DNA from: Pseudomonas sp. RIT-PI-S
Lineage (GTDB): Bacteria; Pseudomonadota; Gammaproteobacteria; Pseudomonadales; Pseudomonadaceae
Direction of reading: 5' to 3'
DNA length: 64,000 nt
Assembly: GCF_025642975.1 (NCBI RefSeq)
Contig: NZ_JANZKJ010000003.1
Span: 248,001 to 312,000, forward strand
Position numbers and translations under genes: made by a program. The notes beneath the pieces are model-generated. The model worked only from the letters and a program-made list of their open reading frames with translations, searched no databases and was not told the origin of the DNA. This document shows positions 53,028 through 63,803 of the stretch, piece after piece. Position 1 is the stretch's first letter, and the number at the start of each line of letters is the position of its first letter.

Positions 53028-53930
53028 ATGCAAGCGCAACTGGGCGGTTACTACCACCATCTGCGCACCGAGCGCCAGGCGTCTGCCCATACCGTGCACG
53101 CCTACCAGAATGACCTGGCTAAGGTCCTGGCGTACTGCGAGCAAGCGGGCATTGCCACCTGGCCCGAACTTACCGCGCCAAAACTGCGCCGCCTGGTTGG
53201 CCGCCTGCATCAGCACGGCCAGGCCCCCCGCAGCCTCGCTCGCCTGCTTTCGGCGGTCCGTGGCTTCTATGGCTGGCTGCTGCGCGAAGGGCTGTGTGAG
53301 CACAACCCGGCGGTAGGCCTGTCGGCGCCCAAGGGCGAGCGGCGCCTACCTAAGGTGCTGGACACCGACCGTGCCAAGCAATTGCTCGACGGCGCCGTTG
53401 AGGACGACTTTATCGGCCGACGCGACCAAGCCATGCTCGAACTGTTCTACTCCTCCGGCCTGCGCCTTTCGGAGCTGGCGGGGCTCGACCTGGGCTCGCT
53501 GGACTTGGCCGATGGCCTGGTGCAGGTGCAGGGCAAGCGCAACAAGGCGCGGCTGGTACCCGTTGGCACCAAGGCGCGTGAAGCGATCCGCGAGTGGTTG
53601 ACCTTCCGTGGGCTGGCCAGCCCGGTCGACAGTGCCTTATTCATCAGCAAACGCGGCGAGCGCCTAGGGCAGCAGGCCATTCGGCTGAGGGTGCAAGCCG
53701 CTGGCCAACGCGAACTGGGCCAGCGGCTGCATCCACACATGCTGCGGCACTCTTTCGCCAGCCACGTGCTCGAATCCTCGCAGGACCTGCGCGCAGTCCA
53801 GGAAATGCTCGGCCATGCCGACATTTCCACCACGCAGATCTACACCCATCTGGATTTCCAGCACCTGGCCAAGGTGTACGACAGCGCCCACCCCCGCGCC
53901 AAGCGCCACAAGGACGGTGAACAGCCATGA
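53028..53930 (+). CDS. xerC: Tyrosine recombinase XerC
   Basis: 300-aa site-specific recombinase that with XerD resolves chromosome dimers at dif. The SAM-like N-terminal domain is followed by the catalytic part with R in [15 protein letters not shown] in [14 protein letters not shown]-x-x-R in [16 protein letters not shown] and Y in [18 protein letters not shown]. It is a core copy, in its usual dapF-xerC place, and not an island integrase. Its end overlaps the HAD gene (ATGA). Confidence 0.96.
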   Translation: MQAQLGGYYHHLRTERQASAHTVHAYQNDLAKVLAYCEQAGIATWPELTAPKLRRLVGRLHQHGQAPRSLARLLSAVRGFYGWLLREGLCEHNPAVGLSAPKGERRLPKVLDTDRAKQLLDGAVEDDFIGRRDQAMLELFYSSGLRLSELAGLDLGSLDLADGLVQVQGKRNKARLVPVGTKAREAIREWLTFRGLASPVDSALFISKRGERLGQQAIRLRVQAAGQRELGQRLHPHMLRHSFASHVLESSQDLRAVQEMLGHADISTTQIYTHLDFQHLAKVYDSAHPRAKRHKDGEQP

Positions 53931-54622
53931 GCATCACATTGGTGACCTTCGACCTGGACGACACCCTCTGGCATACCGCCCCGGTCATCCAGAGCGCCGA
54001 AATCGCACTGCGAGAATGGTTAGCGAGCCATGCGCCCAAGCTTGGGCCCTTCCCGCCGGAGCGGCTGTTCGAGATCCGCCAGCGTTTGATCGACGCCGAC
54101 CCAGGCCTTGCCCACCGCATCAGTCATTTGCGGCGCCAGGTGCTCCAAGTTGCCTTGGAAGAAGCGGGCTACCCCCGCTCGGAAGCCCTGACGCTGGCAC
54201 ACGAAGGCTTTGAAGCGTTCCTCGAAGCCCGGCACCAGGTGAGTTTTTTCCCTGACGCGGCGGCGACGCTCGAAGCCTTGGCACAGCGCTATACCCTGGG
54301 TGCACTGACCAATGGCAACGCGGATGTCCGAAGGCTAGGCGTGGCAGACTACTTCAGCTTTGCGCTGTGTGCTGAAGACCTGGGCATAGGCAAGCCTGAC
54401 CCACGCCCGTTCGAAGAAGCACTGCGCTTGGGCAGCGCCAACGCCGCCGACGCCGTGCATGTGGGGGACAACCCCCGCGACGACATTGCCGGGGCCAAGC
54501 AGGCAGGCTTTCGAGCGGTCTGGTACAACCCGGGGCGCCTGACCTGGGCCGGAGGTGCCATGCCGGACGGCGAAATTTCCGCCTTGGGGCAGCTGCCGGC
54601 GCTGCTGGAGAGCTGGGGGTAA
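53927..54622 (+). CDS. HAD-family hydrolase
   Basis: 231-aa haloacid dehalogenase-type phosphatase. Motif I is [12 protein letters not shown], motif II is [15 protein letters not shown], motif III is [14 protein letters not shown] and motif IV is [20 protein letters not shown] helical cap lies between motifs I and II. It resembles YigB, a flavin mononucleotide phosphatase beside xerC in E. coli, so an FMN phosphatase role is likely but unproven. Start overlaps xerC. Confidence 0.9.
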   Translation: MSITLVTFDLDDTLWHTAPVIQSAEIALREWLASHAPKLGPFPPERLFEIRQRLIDADPGLAHRISHLRRQVLQVALEEAGYPRSEALTLAHEGFEAFLEARHQVSFFPDAAATLEALAQRYTLGALTNGNADVRRLGVADYFSFALCAEDLGIGKPDPRPFEEALRLGSANAADAVHVGDNPRDDIAGAKQAGFRAVWYNPGRLTWAGGAMPDGEISALGQLPALLESWG

Positions 54623-54638
54623 CCTGGCCGCGTGCTCT

Positions 54639-54663
54639 TGAAGGAGCGGGCGAAGCCCGCGAA
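54639..54663 (-). repeat. REP-like palindromic element
   Basis: GCGGGCGAAGCCCGC (54646-54660) with flanks reading TTCGCGGG and CCGCTCCT on the minus strand matches the Pseudomonas REP pattern. It is a single copy in the 137-base gap between the HAD and sutA genes. Confidence 0.6.
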
Positions 54664-54759
54664 CCCAGACAGAGCGAACCGACGTACAGATAGACCCCGT
54701 AACACGAGGCTCGCAGGCCTGCGCCTAAAGCCACAAGGCTCAGCTTCCGGGCAGGCGGC

Positions 54760-55086
54760 TTAGATAGGCCGGCTACCGTATTTGTTGTCCGGCTTGCGGG
54801 GTGGGTCGGCCACTACATTGGGCTCGACTTCCTGGACTTTCCCGCCTCTGGAGAGAAACTCCTCCATGGCCTTGGCCAGCGCATCGCGCTCCTTCTGCTT
54901 GGCTTCGATGCTGGGCAGTTCGTCCACGCTAACGGCGGCTTTCTTGCCTTTGCCTGCAGGGGCAGGGCTGTCACCAACCTCGGCATCATCCTCGGCGACG
55001 TCTTCGGCAGCCGTCTCCAGGCCTTCCTCGGTGTCGTCCTCGTCACCTACTTCCAGCTCGTCGTTTTCCAGATCGTCGTCGCTCAT
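54760..55086 (-). CDS. sutA: Transcriptional regulator SutA
   Basis: 108-aa, very acidic protein. An unstructured Asp/Glu-rich N-terminus (LENDELEVGDEDDTEEGLET) is followed by a short helix (IEAKQKERDALAKAMEEFLS) and a C-terminal tail ending in DPPRKPDNKYGSRPI. This matches SutA, which binds RNA polymerase beta and promotes rRNA and housekeeping gene expression in slow-growing Pseudomonas. Its position between xerC and amtB agrees with that of other Pseudomonas. Confidence 0.9.
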   Translation of the reverse strand: MSDDDLENDELEVGDEDDTEEGLETAAEDVAEDDAEVGDSPAPAGKGKKAAVSVDELPSIEAKQKERDALAKAMEEFLSRGGKVQEVEPNVVADPPRKPDNKYGSRPI

Positions 55087-55179
55087 CGTCCTACCTCATG
55101 TGTTGCCGGAGCAGTTGTTTATAGCCCGATGTGCCGCGAGTTCGGCACATTCGGAAAAAATACCGAGGGCCTGCGACCC

Positions 55180-55602
55180 TCACTCTTCGCCATGCAGCGT
55201 GACAATCAAACGCCTGGGCCCGCCGTGATCACGGTGTTCGCCCAGGTACACCCCCTGCCAGGTACCCAGGGCCAGGCGACCCGAGCGCACCGGCAAACTG
55301 AGTTGGCAGCCCAGCAGGCTGGCCTTGAAATGCGCGGGGAGATCGTCGTCGCCCTCGTCGTTGTGCTCGTATCCACGCTCACGCTCGGGGATCAGACGGT
55401 CGAAGAACCGCTCGAAGTCCCGGCGGACCGCCGGATCTGCATTCTCATTGACCGTCAGTGAAGCCGAGGTATGTTGCAACCAGATGTGCAGCAGGCCGAC
55501 CCGGCACCCCTCGAGCGCCGGAACCCCCGCAAGGATTTCTTCGGTCACCAGATGAAACCCACGGGGCCGCGCCGCGAGGGTGATGGTCGTCTGCTGCCAC
55601 AT
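55180..55602 (-). CDS. YjbQ family protein (secondary thiamine-phosphate synthase type)
   Basis: 140-aa member of the YjbQ/UPF0047 family. Conserved parts are [20 protein letters not shown], the acidic [18 protein letters not shown] and [21 protein letters not shown]. coli YjbQ has weak thiamine phosphate synthase activity; the true role is unclear. The frame is open to 55881 because a tandem repeat lacks stops, but [15 protein letters not shown] at 55602 is the family start. Confidence 0.9.
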   Translation of the reverse strand: MWQQTTITLAARPRGFHLVTEEILAGVPALEGCRVGLLHIWLQHTSASLTVNENADPAVRRDFERFFDRLIPERERGYEHNDEGDDDLPAHFKASLLGCQLSLPVRSGRLALGTWQGVYLGEHRDHGGPRRLIVTLHGEE

Positions 55603-55764
55603 GGCGTTCTCCGCGCATTTCGGGCGCATTCTAGCGCGCCGGAAAAAAAAGCAAAGTGCTGTATCTGTATAGGCTTTTCCTACAAATGGAAAAATCCCTG
55701 GCCCCGACCAATTCAGCCGGTGGGCTGTTGATGAGGGAGTCCAAGCAGTGACAAACCTGGAATA

Positions 55765-55794
55765 AAAAAATGCCCGGCAAACCGGGCATTTTTT
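55765..55794. terminator. Bidirectional terminator between amtB and yjbQ
   Basis: AAAAAATGCCCGG-CAAA-CCGGGCATTTTTT is a near-perfect hairpin with a U tract on both strands. It lies about 70 bases after the amtB stop, beyond the 12-base tandem repeat. Confidence 0.9.
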
Positions 55795-55803
55795 CGCGAG
55801 TGG

Positions 55804-55863
55804 CTCGCCGAACGGCTTGCCGAACGGCTTGCCGAACGGCTTGCCGAACGGCTTGCCGATGGC
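55804..55863. repeat. 12-bp tandem repeat directly after amtB
   Basis: Five head-to-tail copies of CTTGCCGAACGG; the middle three are exact, the first (CTCGCC...) and last (...GATGGC) are degenerate. They touch the amtB stop codon and precede its terminator. Confidence 0.9.
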
Positions 55864-55864
55864 T

Positions 55865-57199
55865 TTAGAGGTTGTAGCCACGCTCGTTGTGCTGGGCCAG
55901 ATCCAGCCCTACGGCTTCTTCTTCCTCGGATACGCGCAAGCCCATGAGCATGTCCAGCACCTTGAGGATGATGAAGGTCACTACCGCCGTGTAGATCACT
56001 GTGAAGCCCACGCCCTTGGCCTGAATCCACAGTTGCGCGGCGATGTCTTCAACGGTGCCGAAGCCGCCCAGAGCGGGCGCGGCGAACACACCGGTAAGCA
56101 GTGCGCCGATGATGCCACCGATGCCGTGCACGCCGAACGCGTCCAAGGAGTCGTCGTAGCCCAGCTTGCGCTTGAGCGTGGTCGCGCTGAAGAAGCACAG
56201 CACGCCGGCCGCCAGCCCGATGATCAAGGCGCCCATTGGGCCCACGGTGCCAGCTGCGGGAGTAATGGCAACCAAGCCGGCGACCACGCCCGAAGCGATA
56301 CCTAGCGCGCTCGGCTTACCGTGGCTGATCCACTCGGCGAACATCCAGCCCAACGCAGCGGCGCCAGTGGCGATCTGGGTAACCAGCATAGCCATGCCGG
56401 CGGTACCGTTCGCCGCTGCGGCCGAGCCTGCGTTGAAGCCGAACCAGCCTACCCACAGCATGGCGGCACCAACCAGGGTGTAACCCAGGTTGTGCGGGGC
56501 CATCGGGGTGGTTGGATAGCCCTTGCGCTTGCCCAACACCAGGCAGGTCACCAAACCGGCGATACCGGCGTTGATGTGCACCACGGTGCCGCCAGCGAAG
56601 TCCAGCACGCCCCAGTCCCACAGCAGGCCGCCGTTACCGCTCCAGACCATGTGCGCGATCGGGGCATACACCAGGGTGAACCAGACGCCCATGAACACGA
56701 GCATGGCGGAGAACTTCATACGCTCGGCGAAGGCACCGACGATCAGCGCCGGGGTGATGATCGCGAAGGTCATCTGGAAGGTCACGAACACGGCTTCCGG
56801 GAACAGCGCGGTCGCCGACGTCAGGCTGGCAGGGGTAATACCGGCCAGGAAGGCCTTGCCCATGCTGCCCACGAAGGAATTGAGGTTGATGACGCCTTGT
56901 TCCATGCCAGTGGTGTCGAACGCCAGGCTATAGCCGTAGATGAACCACAGCACGGTTACCAGCCCTGTAATCGCAAAACACTGCATCATCACCGACAGCA
57001 CGTTCTTGGAGCGGACCATGCCGCCGTAGAACAACGCCAAGCCTGGAACCGTCATGAACAGCACCAGCGCGGTAGAGGTAAGCATCCAGGCGGTGTCGCC
57101 GGAATTGAGCACAGGGGCCGCCGCCTCGTCGGCCAAGGCCAGGCCTGGCATTACGAGAGACAACAGGGCTCCTAGCCCTGCGAATTGACGCAGAGTCAT
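55865..57199 (-). CDS. amtB: Ammonium transporter AmtB
   Basis: 444-aa trimeric ammonium channel. A signal peptide ([20 protein letters not shown], cleaved before DEAAAP) and eleven membrane segments are seen. The pore histidines are in [15 protein letters not shown] and [18 protein letters not shown]. The C-terminal tail ([20 protein letters not shown]) binds GlnK. It follows glnK with a 35-base gap, the standard glnK-amtB operon. Confidence 0.97.
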   Translation of the reverse strand: MTLRQFAGLGALLSLVMPGLALADEAAAPVLNSGDTAWMLTSTALVLFMTVPGLALFYGGMVRSKNVLSVMMQCFAITGLVTVLWFIYGYSLAFDTTGMEQGVINLNSFVGSMGKAFLAGITPASLTSATALFPEAVFVTFQMTFAIITPALIVGAFAERMKFSAMLVFMGVWFTLVYAPIAHMVWSGNGGLLWDWGVLDFAGGTVVHINAGIAGLVTCLVLGKRKGYPTTPMAPHNLGYTLVGAAMLWVGWFGFNAGSAAAANGTAGMAMLVTQIATGAAALGWMFAEWISHGKPSALGIASGVVAGLVAITPAAGTVGPMGALIIGLAAGVLCFFSATTLKRKLGYDDSLDAFGVHGIGGIIGALLTGVFAAPALGGFGTVEDIAAQLWIQAKGVGFTVIYTAVVTFIILKVLDMLMGLRVSEEEEAVGLDLAQHNERGYNL

Positions 57200-57234
57200 A
57201 TTGTTTACTCCTGGGGCTTTTTTTATGGGGCGGC

Positions 57235-58271
<1,037 letters not shown>

Positions 58272-58288
58272 TTCCCAGGCGCACGCCG

Positions 58289-59212
58289 ATGAACCGCAAT
58301 GAATTGCGCAAAGCCGACATCAACCTGATGGTGGTGTTCGAAGCGCTGATGCTCGAACGCAACGTGACCCGCGTTGCGGAAAAACTTTTTCTTGGCCAAC
58401 CCACAATCAGCGCCGCGCTGAATCGGCTGCGGGCAATGTTCAACGACCCGCTGTTTATCCGAGTGGGCCACCGCATGGAGCCTACCGCCCGCGCGGAAGA
58501 GTTGATCAAGCACCTTTCCCCAGCCCTGGACGCGATGTCCGTGGCGCTCAGTTTGAGCCACGACTTCGAACCGGCCACCAGCAAGATGACCTTCCGCATC
58601 GGTTTGTCTGACGACGTCGAATTCGGCCTGCTGCCACCCCTGCTGCGGGCGCTGCGCCAGGAAGCACCCGATGTGATCGTGGTGGTGCAGCATGTGGACT
58701 ACTGGCGCATTCCCGACCTGCTCGCCGCTGGCGATATCACCGTAGGGATCAGCCAGACCCGTGGCTTGCCAGCCAACGCCAAACGTAAACTGCTGCGCAG
58801 GATGCATGCTCGCGTGCTGCGCGCGGACCCGTCGCCACACCGGCTGACCCTGGATGAATACTGCAGCCGCCCTCACGTGGTGGTGTCTCACACTGCCAAC
58901 ACACGCGGCGTGGCGGACGAATGGCTGGACGAAATCGGCCGCACCCGCAAAGTGGTGCTGTCGGTGCCCCAATTCAGTTCACTGCCAGCGATCCTCGCGG
59001 GCACCGACCTGCTGGCCGGCTGCCCTGACTACGCCGCTACCGCGATGGAAGCTTGGGGCACCTTGCATGCCGAGCCGCTGCCTTTTGAGTCACCCGCGCT
59101 GGAATTGTCCATGGTGTGGCTGAGCATTACCGACACCGACCCGGCTGAACGCTGGCTGCGCGCACGGCTAGAGGAGCATATGGGCGACGGTGGCCTGGGG
59201 CTCGCGCCTTAG
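58289..59212 (+). CDS. LysR-family regulator
   Basis: 307-aa LysR protein of the PnbR/NodD-like group: ADINLMVVFEALMLERNVTR, AEKLFLGQPTISAALNRLRA, then FNDPLFIRVGHRMEPTARAE. The effector domain follows (MTFRIGLSDDVEFGLLPPLL). It starts 17 bases after ubiK and converges with the dienelactone hydrolase-like gene 3 bases away. The convergent layout does not suggest direct control of that hydrolase. Target genes are unknown. Confidence 0.9.
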   Translation: MNRNELRKADINLMVVFEALMLERNVTRVAEKLFLGQPTISAALNRLRAMFNDPLFIRVGHRMEPTARAEELIKHLSPALDAMSVALSLSHDFEPATSKMTFRIGLSDDVEFGLLPPLLRALRQEAPDVIVVVQHVDYWRIPDLLAAGDITVGISQTRGLPANAKRKLLRRMHARVLRADPSPHRLTLDEYCSRPHVVVSHTANTRGVADEWLDEIGRTRKVVLSVPQFSSLPAILAGTDLLAGCPDYAATAMEAWGTLHAEPLPFESPALELSMVWLSITDTDPAERWLRARLEEHMGDGGLGLAP

Positions 59213-59215
59213 GCG

Positions 59216-60103
59216 TCAGGCCAGGTACTTGGTGAACCAGGCCAAGGTCCGCTCCCACGCCAGTTTCGCCGAGGCTTCGTCGTAGCGGGGGGTCGAGTCG
59301 TTATGAAAGCCGTGGTTGGCGCCGGTGTAGATGTACGCTTCGTAGGTTTTGCCGTTGGCTTTCAGGGCCTGCTCATACGCAGGCCACCCTTCATTGATGG
59401 CAGTGTCCAGCTCGCCGTAATGCAGCAGTAGTGGGGCCTTGATGCGCGGCACGTCCTCGGCCTTGGGCTGGCGGCCATAGAACGGAACCGCCGCGGCCAG
59501 CTCGGGATAGGCCACGGCGGCGGCGTTGGCGACTCCGCCGCCATAGCAGAACCCCGTGATACCGACCTTTCCCGTAGCCGCCGGGTGCGTTTTGATCCAC
59601 TCGATGGCGGCGAAGAAATCGTTCATCAGCTTTTGCGGGTCGACCTTCTGCTGCAATTCACGGCCTTTATCGTCATTGCCTGGATAGCCGCCCACCGAAG
59701 TGAGGCCGTCTGGCGCCAAAGCCACGAAGCCCGCCTTGGCGAGCCGCCGGGCAACGTCTTCGATATAAGGGTTCAGGCCACGGTTTTCATGGACAACCAC
59801 CACGGCCGGCGCCTTGCTCGCGGCCTTCGCAGGCCGCACCAGGTAAGCCCGCACCTGGCCATGGCCCTGTGGCGAGGGGTAAGTCACGTATTCAGGAAGG
59901 ATGTCTGGGTCGGTGAATTCCACCTGCTGCGCCAGAGCGTAGTTGGGGCTCAACGACGCCAGCAAGGCTGAAGCCGACAAGCCTGCCACAGTAAAAGCCG
60001 CCGCCCGATCGAGAAAATCGCGGCGGCTGATTCGCCCGTGGGCGTAGTAGTCATAGAGCTCGAGCAGCTCAGGGGCAAAGTCTTTGGCGGTAAGGCGTTC
60101 CAT
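59216..60103 (-). CDS. Dienelactone hydrolase family protein, exported
   Basis: 295-aa alpha/beta hydrolase. The N-terminal [19 protein letters not shown] with two arginines is a Tat-type signal, placed after about 25 extra residues. Catalytic triad: cysteine in [16 protein letters not shown], Asp in [14 protein letters not shown], and His in [14 protein letters not shown]. Members hydrolyse dienelactone or carboxymethylene-butenolide; many exported ones have other, unknown substrates. ATG at 60103. Convergent with the LysR gene. Confidence 0.9.
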   Translation of the reverse strand: MERLTAKDFAPELLELYDYYAHGRISRRDFLDRAAAFTVAGLSASALLASLSPNYALAQQVEFTDPDILPEYVTYPSPQGHGQVRAYLVRPAKAASKAPAVVVVHENRGLNPYIEDVARRLAKAGFVALAPDGLTSVGGYPGNDDKGRELQQKVDPQKLMNDFFAAIEWIKTHPAATGKVGITGFCYGGGVANAAAVAYPELAAAVPFYGRQPKAEDVPRIKAPLLLHYGELDTAINEGWPAYEQALKANGKTYEAYIYTGANHGFHNDSTPRYDEASAKLAWERTLAWFTKYLA

Positions 60104-60235
60104 GCGGCGCTCCTTCGACGGTAGGCGGGCGTCGAAAGACTATAGCCGAGCGTTGCGGTTGCGGCCGCCCAGCCGCCGGGTTCGCAGGCTGGCCCCATGG
60201 ACGCAACTCGCGAACTGGCGCGCCTGCCTTATGGG

Positions 60236-60637
60236 TCAAGTGTGCGCAAAAAACCGTGGCAGTATCGAATCCCGGGTCAACGGCGCCAGGTTCAACGCCT
60301 GCGCCTGCTGCGCATCGACCCACAGCGCTTCCTCGATCTCCGCGGCGGGCTGCACATCGGCATCGATCACCACCTCAAAGAGTTCGCAGTGCACTTCGAA
60401 CCCTGGCTCATTGGCGGCAGGCGCGCTGAAGCAACCGACATAAGCCGCCTGCGCTGGCTGGATGCGCACGCCCAGTTCTTCCTCCAGCTCCCGCGCCAAG
60501 GCCTGCACGGGTAGTTCATGGGGCTCGATCTTGCCGCCAGGTTGCATGAAAAAGGCAGTGCCGCGCTTGCGGACCAGAAGGGTGCGGCCTTGAGCATCGA
60601 GCAACAGGGCCGCGGCAATTACGATAGGTTTTTTCAT
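60236..60637 (-). CDS. NUDIX hydrolase
   Basis: 133-aa Nudix protein with a complete Nudix box: GGKIEPHELPVQALARELEE followed by ELGV (G-x5-E-x7-REUxEExGU). It begins MKKPIVIAAALLLDAQG, then LLVRKRGTAFFMQPGG. Would hydrolyse a nucleoside-diphosphate-linked compound; MutT/NudG-like in size, substrate unknown. ATG at 60637. It is transcribed leftwards shortly after the GNAT gene (33-base gap) and may share its transcript. Confidence 0.92.
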   Translation of the reverse strand: MKKPIVIAAALLLDAQGRTLLVRKRGTAFFMQPGGKIEPHELPVQALARELEEELGVRIQPAQAAYVGCFSAPAANEPGFEVHCELFEVVIDADVQPAAEIEEALWVDAQQAQALNLAPLTRDSILPRFFAHT

Positions 60638-60669
60638 GGGCGCAAGGATACCAAAGGTCGCTAACCGAT

Positions 60670-61194
60670 CTATCGTTCTTGCGCTCGGCTCGCTCGGTAA
60701 ACCAGGCTTGGCGGCTCCCCGGGAACATCGTCAAGGGTATCGATACATCGCATGCCTACCTTTTCAAGCACCCGAATGGATGCACCATGGCCAGGCCGTA
60801 CCATCGCGAACACTTCTGGCACGTCCAGCTCGGCAAAGCCGAAATCGAGCGAAGCCTGGCTCAGCTCTGTGGCATAGCCCTTCCCCCAGGCCGCCACGGC
60901 GAAGCGATAGCCGAGATTCAGCCGCTCCACGGGCCCATAGGGCCGCTTGTCCAGCCCGCCGAAACCGATGATCACATCGGGCGCATCGCGCTCGGCAATC
61001 GCCCACTGGCCATATCCTGCGCTCTGCCAGTGAACCATCCAGCGCTTCAGCATAGCGGCGGCATGATGTTGGGTTTTCAGCGGGCCGGCAGGATTGAAGC
61101 GGTGAGTGGCAGGGTCCCCGTAAATGGCGAATACGCTGTGTACGTCGTCTTGAGTCGGCGGCCTTAAGGTCAGCCTGCGCGTTGACCTGTGCAT
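60670..61194 (-). CDS. GNAT family N-acetyltransferase (RimJ/RimL type)
   Basis: 174-aa acetyltransferase. It starts MHRSTRRLTLRPPTQDDVHS; the acetyl-CoA motif is LGYRFAVAAWGKGYATELSQ, followed by DVPEVFAMVRPGHGASIRVL and EKVGM. These are typical of RimJ/RimL-like enzymes acting on protein N-termini or small amines; substrate not predictable. ATG at 61194 is used; an in-frame TTG at 61215 would add seven residues. It diverges from comM. Confidence 0.9.
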   Translation of the reverse strand: MHRSTRRLTLRPPTQDDVHSVFAIYGDPATHRFNPAGPLKTQHHAAAMLKRWMVHWQSAGYGQWAIAERDAPDVIIGFGGLDKRPYGPVERLNLGYRFAVAAWGKGYATELSQASLDFGFAELDVPEVFAMVRPGHGASIRVLEKVGMRCIDTLDDVPGEPPSLVYRASRAQER

Positions 61195-61438
61195 GAGGAG
61201 CTGATGACGATTCAACGGATTCCCCTATATATATGGGGTAGGTAAGGGCTCAGCAGGCGGGGAGCCGCTGAGCCGGGGAATGAGCCAAAGATACACCGAT
61301 TTACTTGTACGGTTACTTAGACGGTGACCGCCAACGCATCATCGCCGCTACACATTTAGCCCAACACCTGCCCCGCTGCCGCCACACCGCTCGGCTAAGC
61401 TCAGGCCATCGCAAGGAAGCGTATCCTCCGGAGCCAAC

Positions 61439-62176
61439 ATGTCCCTCGCTATCGTTCATAGCCGTGCCCAGGTCGGGGTCGGCGCGCCCGCTGTGTTGGT
61501 GGAAGCGCATCTGGCCAATGGGTTGCCCGCGCTCACTCTGGTTGGCCTGCCGGAAGCCTCGGTGAAGGAAAGCAAGGACCGCGTCCGCAGTGCCATCGTC
61601 AATTCCGGCCTGAATTTTCCGCCACGACGCATCACCCTGAACCTGGCCCCGGCGGACCTGCCCAAGGATGGCGGCCGCTTCGACCTGGCCATCGCACTGG
61701 GGATTCTCGCCGGCAGCGGGCAGGTGCCGGTCGATGCCCTGCGCGAGGTGGAATGCCTCGGCGAACTGGCGTTATCTGGCGCGGTGCGCTCGGTGCAGGG
61801 TGTGCTACCAGCCGCCCTGGCGGCGCGGGATGCCGGCCGTGCCTTGATCGTGCCCCACGCCAATGCCGAGGAGGCGGCGCTGGCCAATGGGCTGACGGTG
61901 ATCGCCGTGGGGAACCTGCTCGAACTGGTCGGGCATTTAAACGCGCAGGCCCCCCTAACCCCGTTCAGGGCACAAGGCCTGTGCCTGCAACCCCGGCCGT
62001 ACCCGGATCTGAACGAGGTGCAAGGCCAGGCGGCGGCGAAGCGGGCATTGCTGGTGGCCGCCGCCGGCTCGCACAACCTGCTATCATTGTGGCCCAATCC
62101 ACCAATAGCTAAAGCAGACGTAGATGCAGCCCAAAGCATACAGTTACATACGATTCAGCAGTCCGGAGCAGGCTAA
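61439..62176 (+). pseudogene. comM: comM, interrupted by an integrated element
   Basis: N-terminal part of the YifB/ComM MCM-like helicase that drives branch migration in natural transformation. Residues 1-214 are normal (SLAIVHSRAQVGVGAPAVLV, GLPEASVKESKDRVRSAIVN, AAKRALLVAAAGSHNLL). The reading then leaves the family just before the expected Walker A (FSGPPGTGKT) and runs 31 foreign codons to a stop at 62176. Thus the ATPase domain is lost, at about base 62083. The remaining comM part should lie at the other end of the element, outside the window. GGAG precedes the ATG. Confidence 0.92.
62078..62123. mobile_element. Left junction of an integrated element in comM
   Basis: The comM sequence matches the family up to CACAACCTGCT (62072-62082), then changes to foreign DNA about 40 bases before a serine recombinase gene. 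This is the usual position of an attL site. The exact core cannot be fixed without the empty site or the right end. Confidence 0.7.
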
Positions 62177-63803
62177 GGGTGACAGCCAGAGGCGGCAACG
62201 GGACGCAGCGACTGCCTACTGCAAGGAGCACGGCCTAGAACTGGCGAAGGCCAAGGAATACACCTTTTTCGATGCGGGACGAAGTGCCTATAAAGGCGAG
62301 CATGTTGACGATTCGGGTGAGCTTGCCAGGTTTCTGACCTACGTGAACGACGGGACCGTTCCTTCAGGTAGCTACCTACTAGTTGAATCGCTTGATCGCC
62401 TAAGCCGAGACGAGGTGATGGTCGCACTGAACCAGTTCACTAACCTACTCCGCAAGGGTATCAAGATTGTCACTCTCTGCGACAAGCGGGTCTACTCCGA
62501 GGACTCGCCGAGTATCGCTGTGGAGCTGATCGTCAGTATCACAGTAATGATGAGGGCACACGAAGAAAGCGCGACTAAGGGGAAGCGTGTGTCGGCGGCC
62601 TGGCAGCACAAGCGGAATCTCGCACGCGACAGCAAAGTGCCCCTGGGTAATGCGTGCCCAGCGTGGCTGGTGCTGGAGAATGGTGCGTATAGGCCAATCA
62701 AAGAACGGGTAGATGTCATCCACAGAATTTTCGATATGGCCATCCACGGGCATGGGCAAACATCCATACTGCGGCGGCTAAACGAGGATGGCATCCCGGT
62801 ATTTGGCACTGTGGGAGAGACAGGGCGGAACCGAAGTGGCGCTTGGGGAACCAGTTCGGTAGGGAAGATCCTGAACAATCGTTCCCTTCTTGGCGAATAC
62901 CAGCCTATGCATATCGTGGATGGCGTGAGGTGTAATGACGGGGATGCTGTTATAGGCTACTACCCGACTGTTATAGATGAAGGCATTTTCCTGCGGGCGA
63001 GAGCTGCTCGTACTCAGCGCCGCAACAGCCAAGCCACCCGACAGACGAAGAACTTCAATATTTGGCAAGGTCTTGCAAAATGCCGTATCTGCGGTGATGC
63101 CATGCATTTAGTTAACAAAGGTAAGCCCCCAAAGGGCTATACCTATCTTCAGTGCCACACCGTCAGGAAGGGAAAATGTAATAACGGCCTCATCCGAATC
63201 GAACATGCCGGGTCGGTCTTCCCGGAAGTGCTGGCGAAGGTAGACAGTATGTCCCTAGTGCACGGAAAAAACGCAGAAATACGGAAGGGTCTGGAGATCG
63301 CTGAGGGCAAGCTCGTAGAGGTCGCAAAGAGGCTCAAGCAGGCAGAAGAAGCCTACACAGCTTGGACAAGTGTTGCTGGCGCGAAGCTCTTGCACACCCT
63401 TGAAGCGGAGCACGAGAAATGCTCAGCAACACGCGATGAATTTAGAGAGCAGCTTGCCTCAACCCAAGTGATCAGCAAGGAAGACTTTTTCCAAAAAGTG
63501 GACCTTGTTACCTACGAAGGCAGGGCAGCAGCCAACAGCTTACTGAAACGTCTGGGGATACAGGTGCAGTTTAGGCGGTACAGTCCTACTCGCTTCAGGT
63601 GCTGGGTTCTGGACAAATCGGACGATGCTATCACTGGAGCAAATGAGCAAATGCTATTCGGCATCGCCTATGAGCAAGGGACTTTAACCACGCAAGCGTT
63701 CGATGACGATATCTATGAAAGGCAGCTCAGGCAGGGCGAACTAACCCCAGAAGACGTTTGGCGGGATCAGAACTCAGGTATCGGCGGAGAATGGTTCATG
63801 TAG
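62124..63803 (+). CDS. Large serine recombinase (integrase)
   Basis: 559-aa large serine recombinase. The catalytic domain holds YIRFSS with the nucleophile Ser12 in the Y-x-R-x-S motif, and ESLDRLSRDEV (Arg92, Arg95 region). A recombinase domain follows (NEDGIPVFGTVGETGRNRSG, SVGKILNNRSLLGEY), then a zinc ribbon with C320, C323, C344 and C352. A coiled coil is near 370-440. It integrates or excises the element in comM. Codon use is less GC-rich than the core genes. ATG at 62124 overlaps the truncated comM frame. Confidence 0.93.
   Translation: MQPKAYSYIRFSSPEQAKGDSQRRQRDAATAYCKEHGLELAKAKEYTFFDAGRSAYKGEHVDDSGELARFLTYVNDGTVPSGSYLLVESLDRLSRDEVMVALNQFTNLLRKGIKIVTLCDKRVYSEDSPSIAVELIVSITVMMRAHEESATKGKRVSAAWQHKRNLARDSKVPLGNACPAWLVLENGAYRPIKERVDVIHRIFDMAIHGHGQTSILRRLNEDGIPVFGTVGETGRNRSGAWGTSSVGKILNNRSLLGEYQPMHIVDGVRCNDGDAVIGYYPTVIDEGIFLRARAARTQRRNSQATRQTKNFNIWQGLAKCRICGDAMHLVNKGKPPKGYTYLQCHTVRKGKCNNGLIRIEHAGSVFPEVLAKVDSMSLVHGKNAEIRKGLEIAEGKLVEVAKRLKQAEEAYTAWTSVAGAKLLHTLEAEHEKCSATRDEFREQLASTQVISKEDFFQKVDLVTYEGRAAANSLLKRLGIQVQFRRYSPTRFRCWVLDKSDDAITGANEQMLFGIAYEQGTLTTQAFDDDIYERQLRQGELTPEDVWRDQNSGIGGEWFM

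Noticed and set aside
53028-53930. Tyrosine recombinase as a mobile-element integrase
   Set aside because: Motifs, length and the dapF-DUF484-xerC order show it is the chromosomal XerC.
55603-55881. N-terminal extension of YjbQ with GKPF repeats
   Set aside because: It passes through the bidirectional terminator and a tandem repeat; the family start is at 55602.
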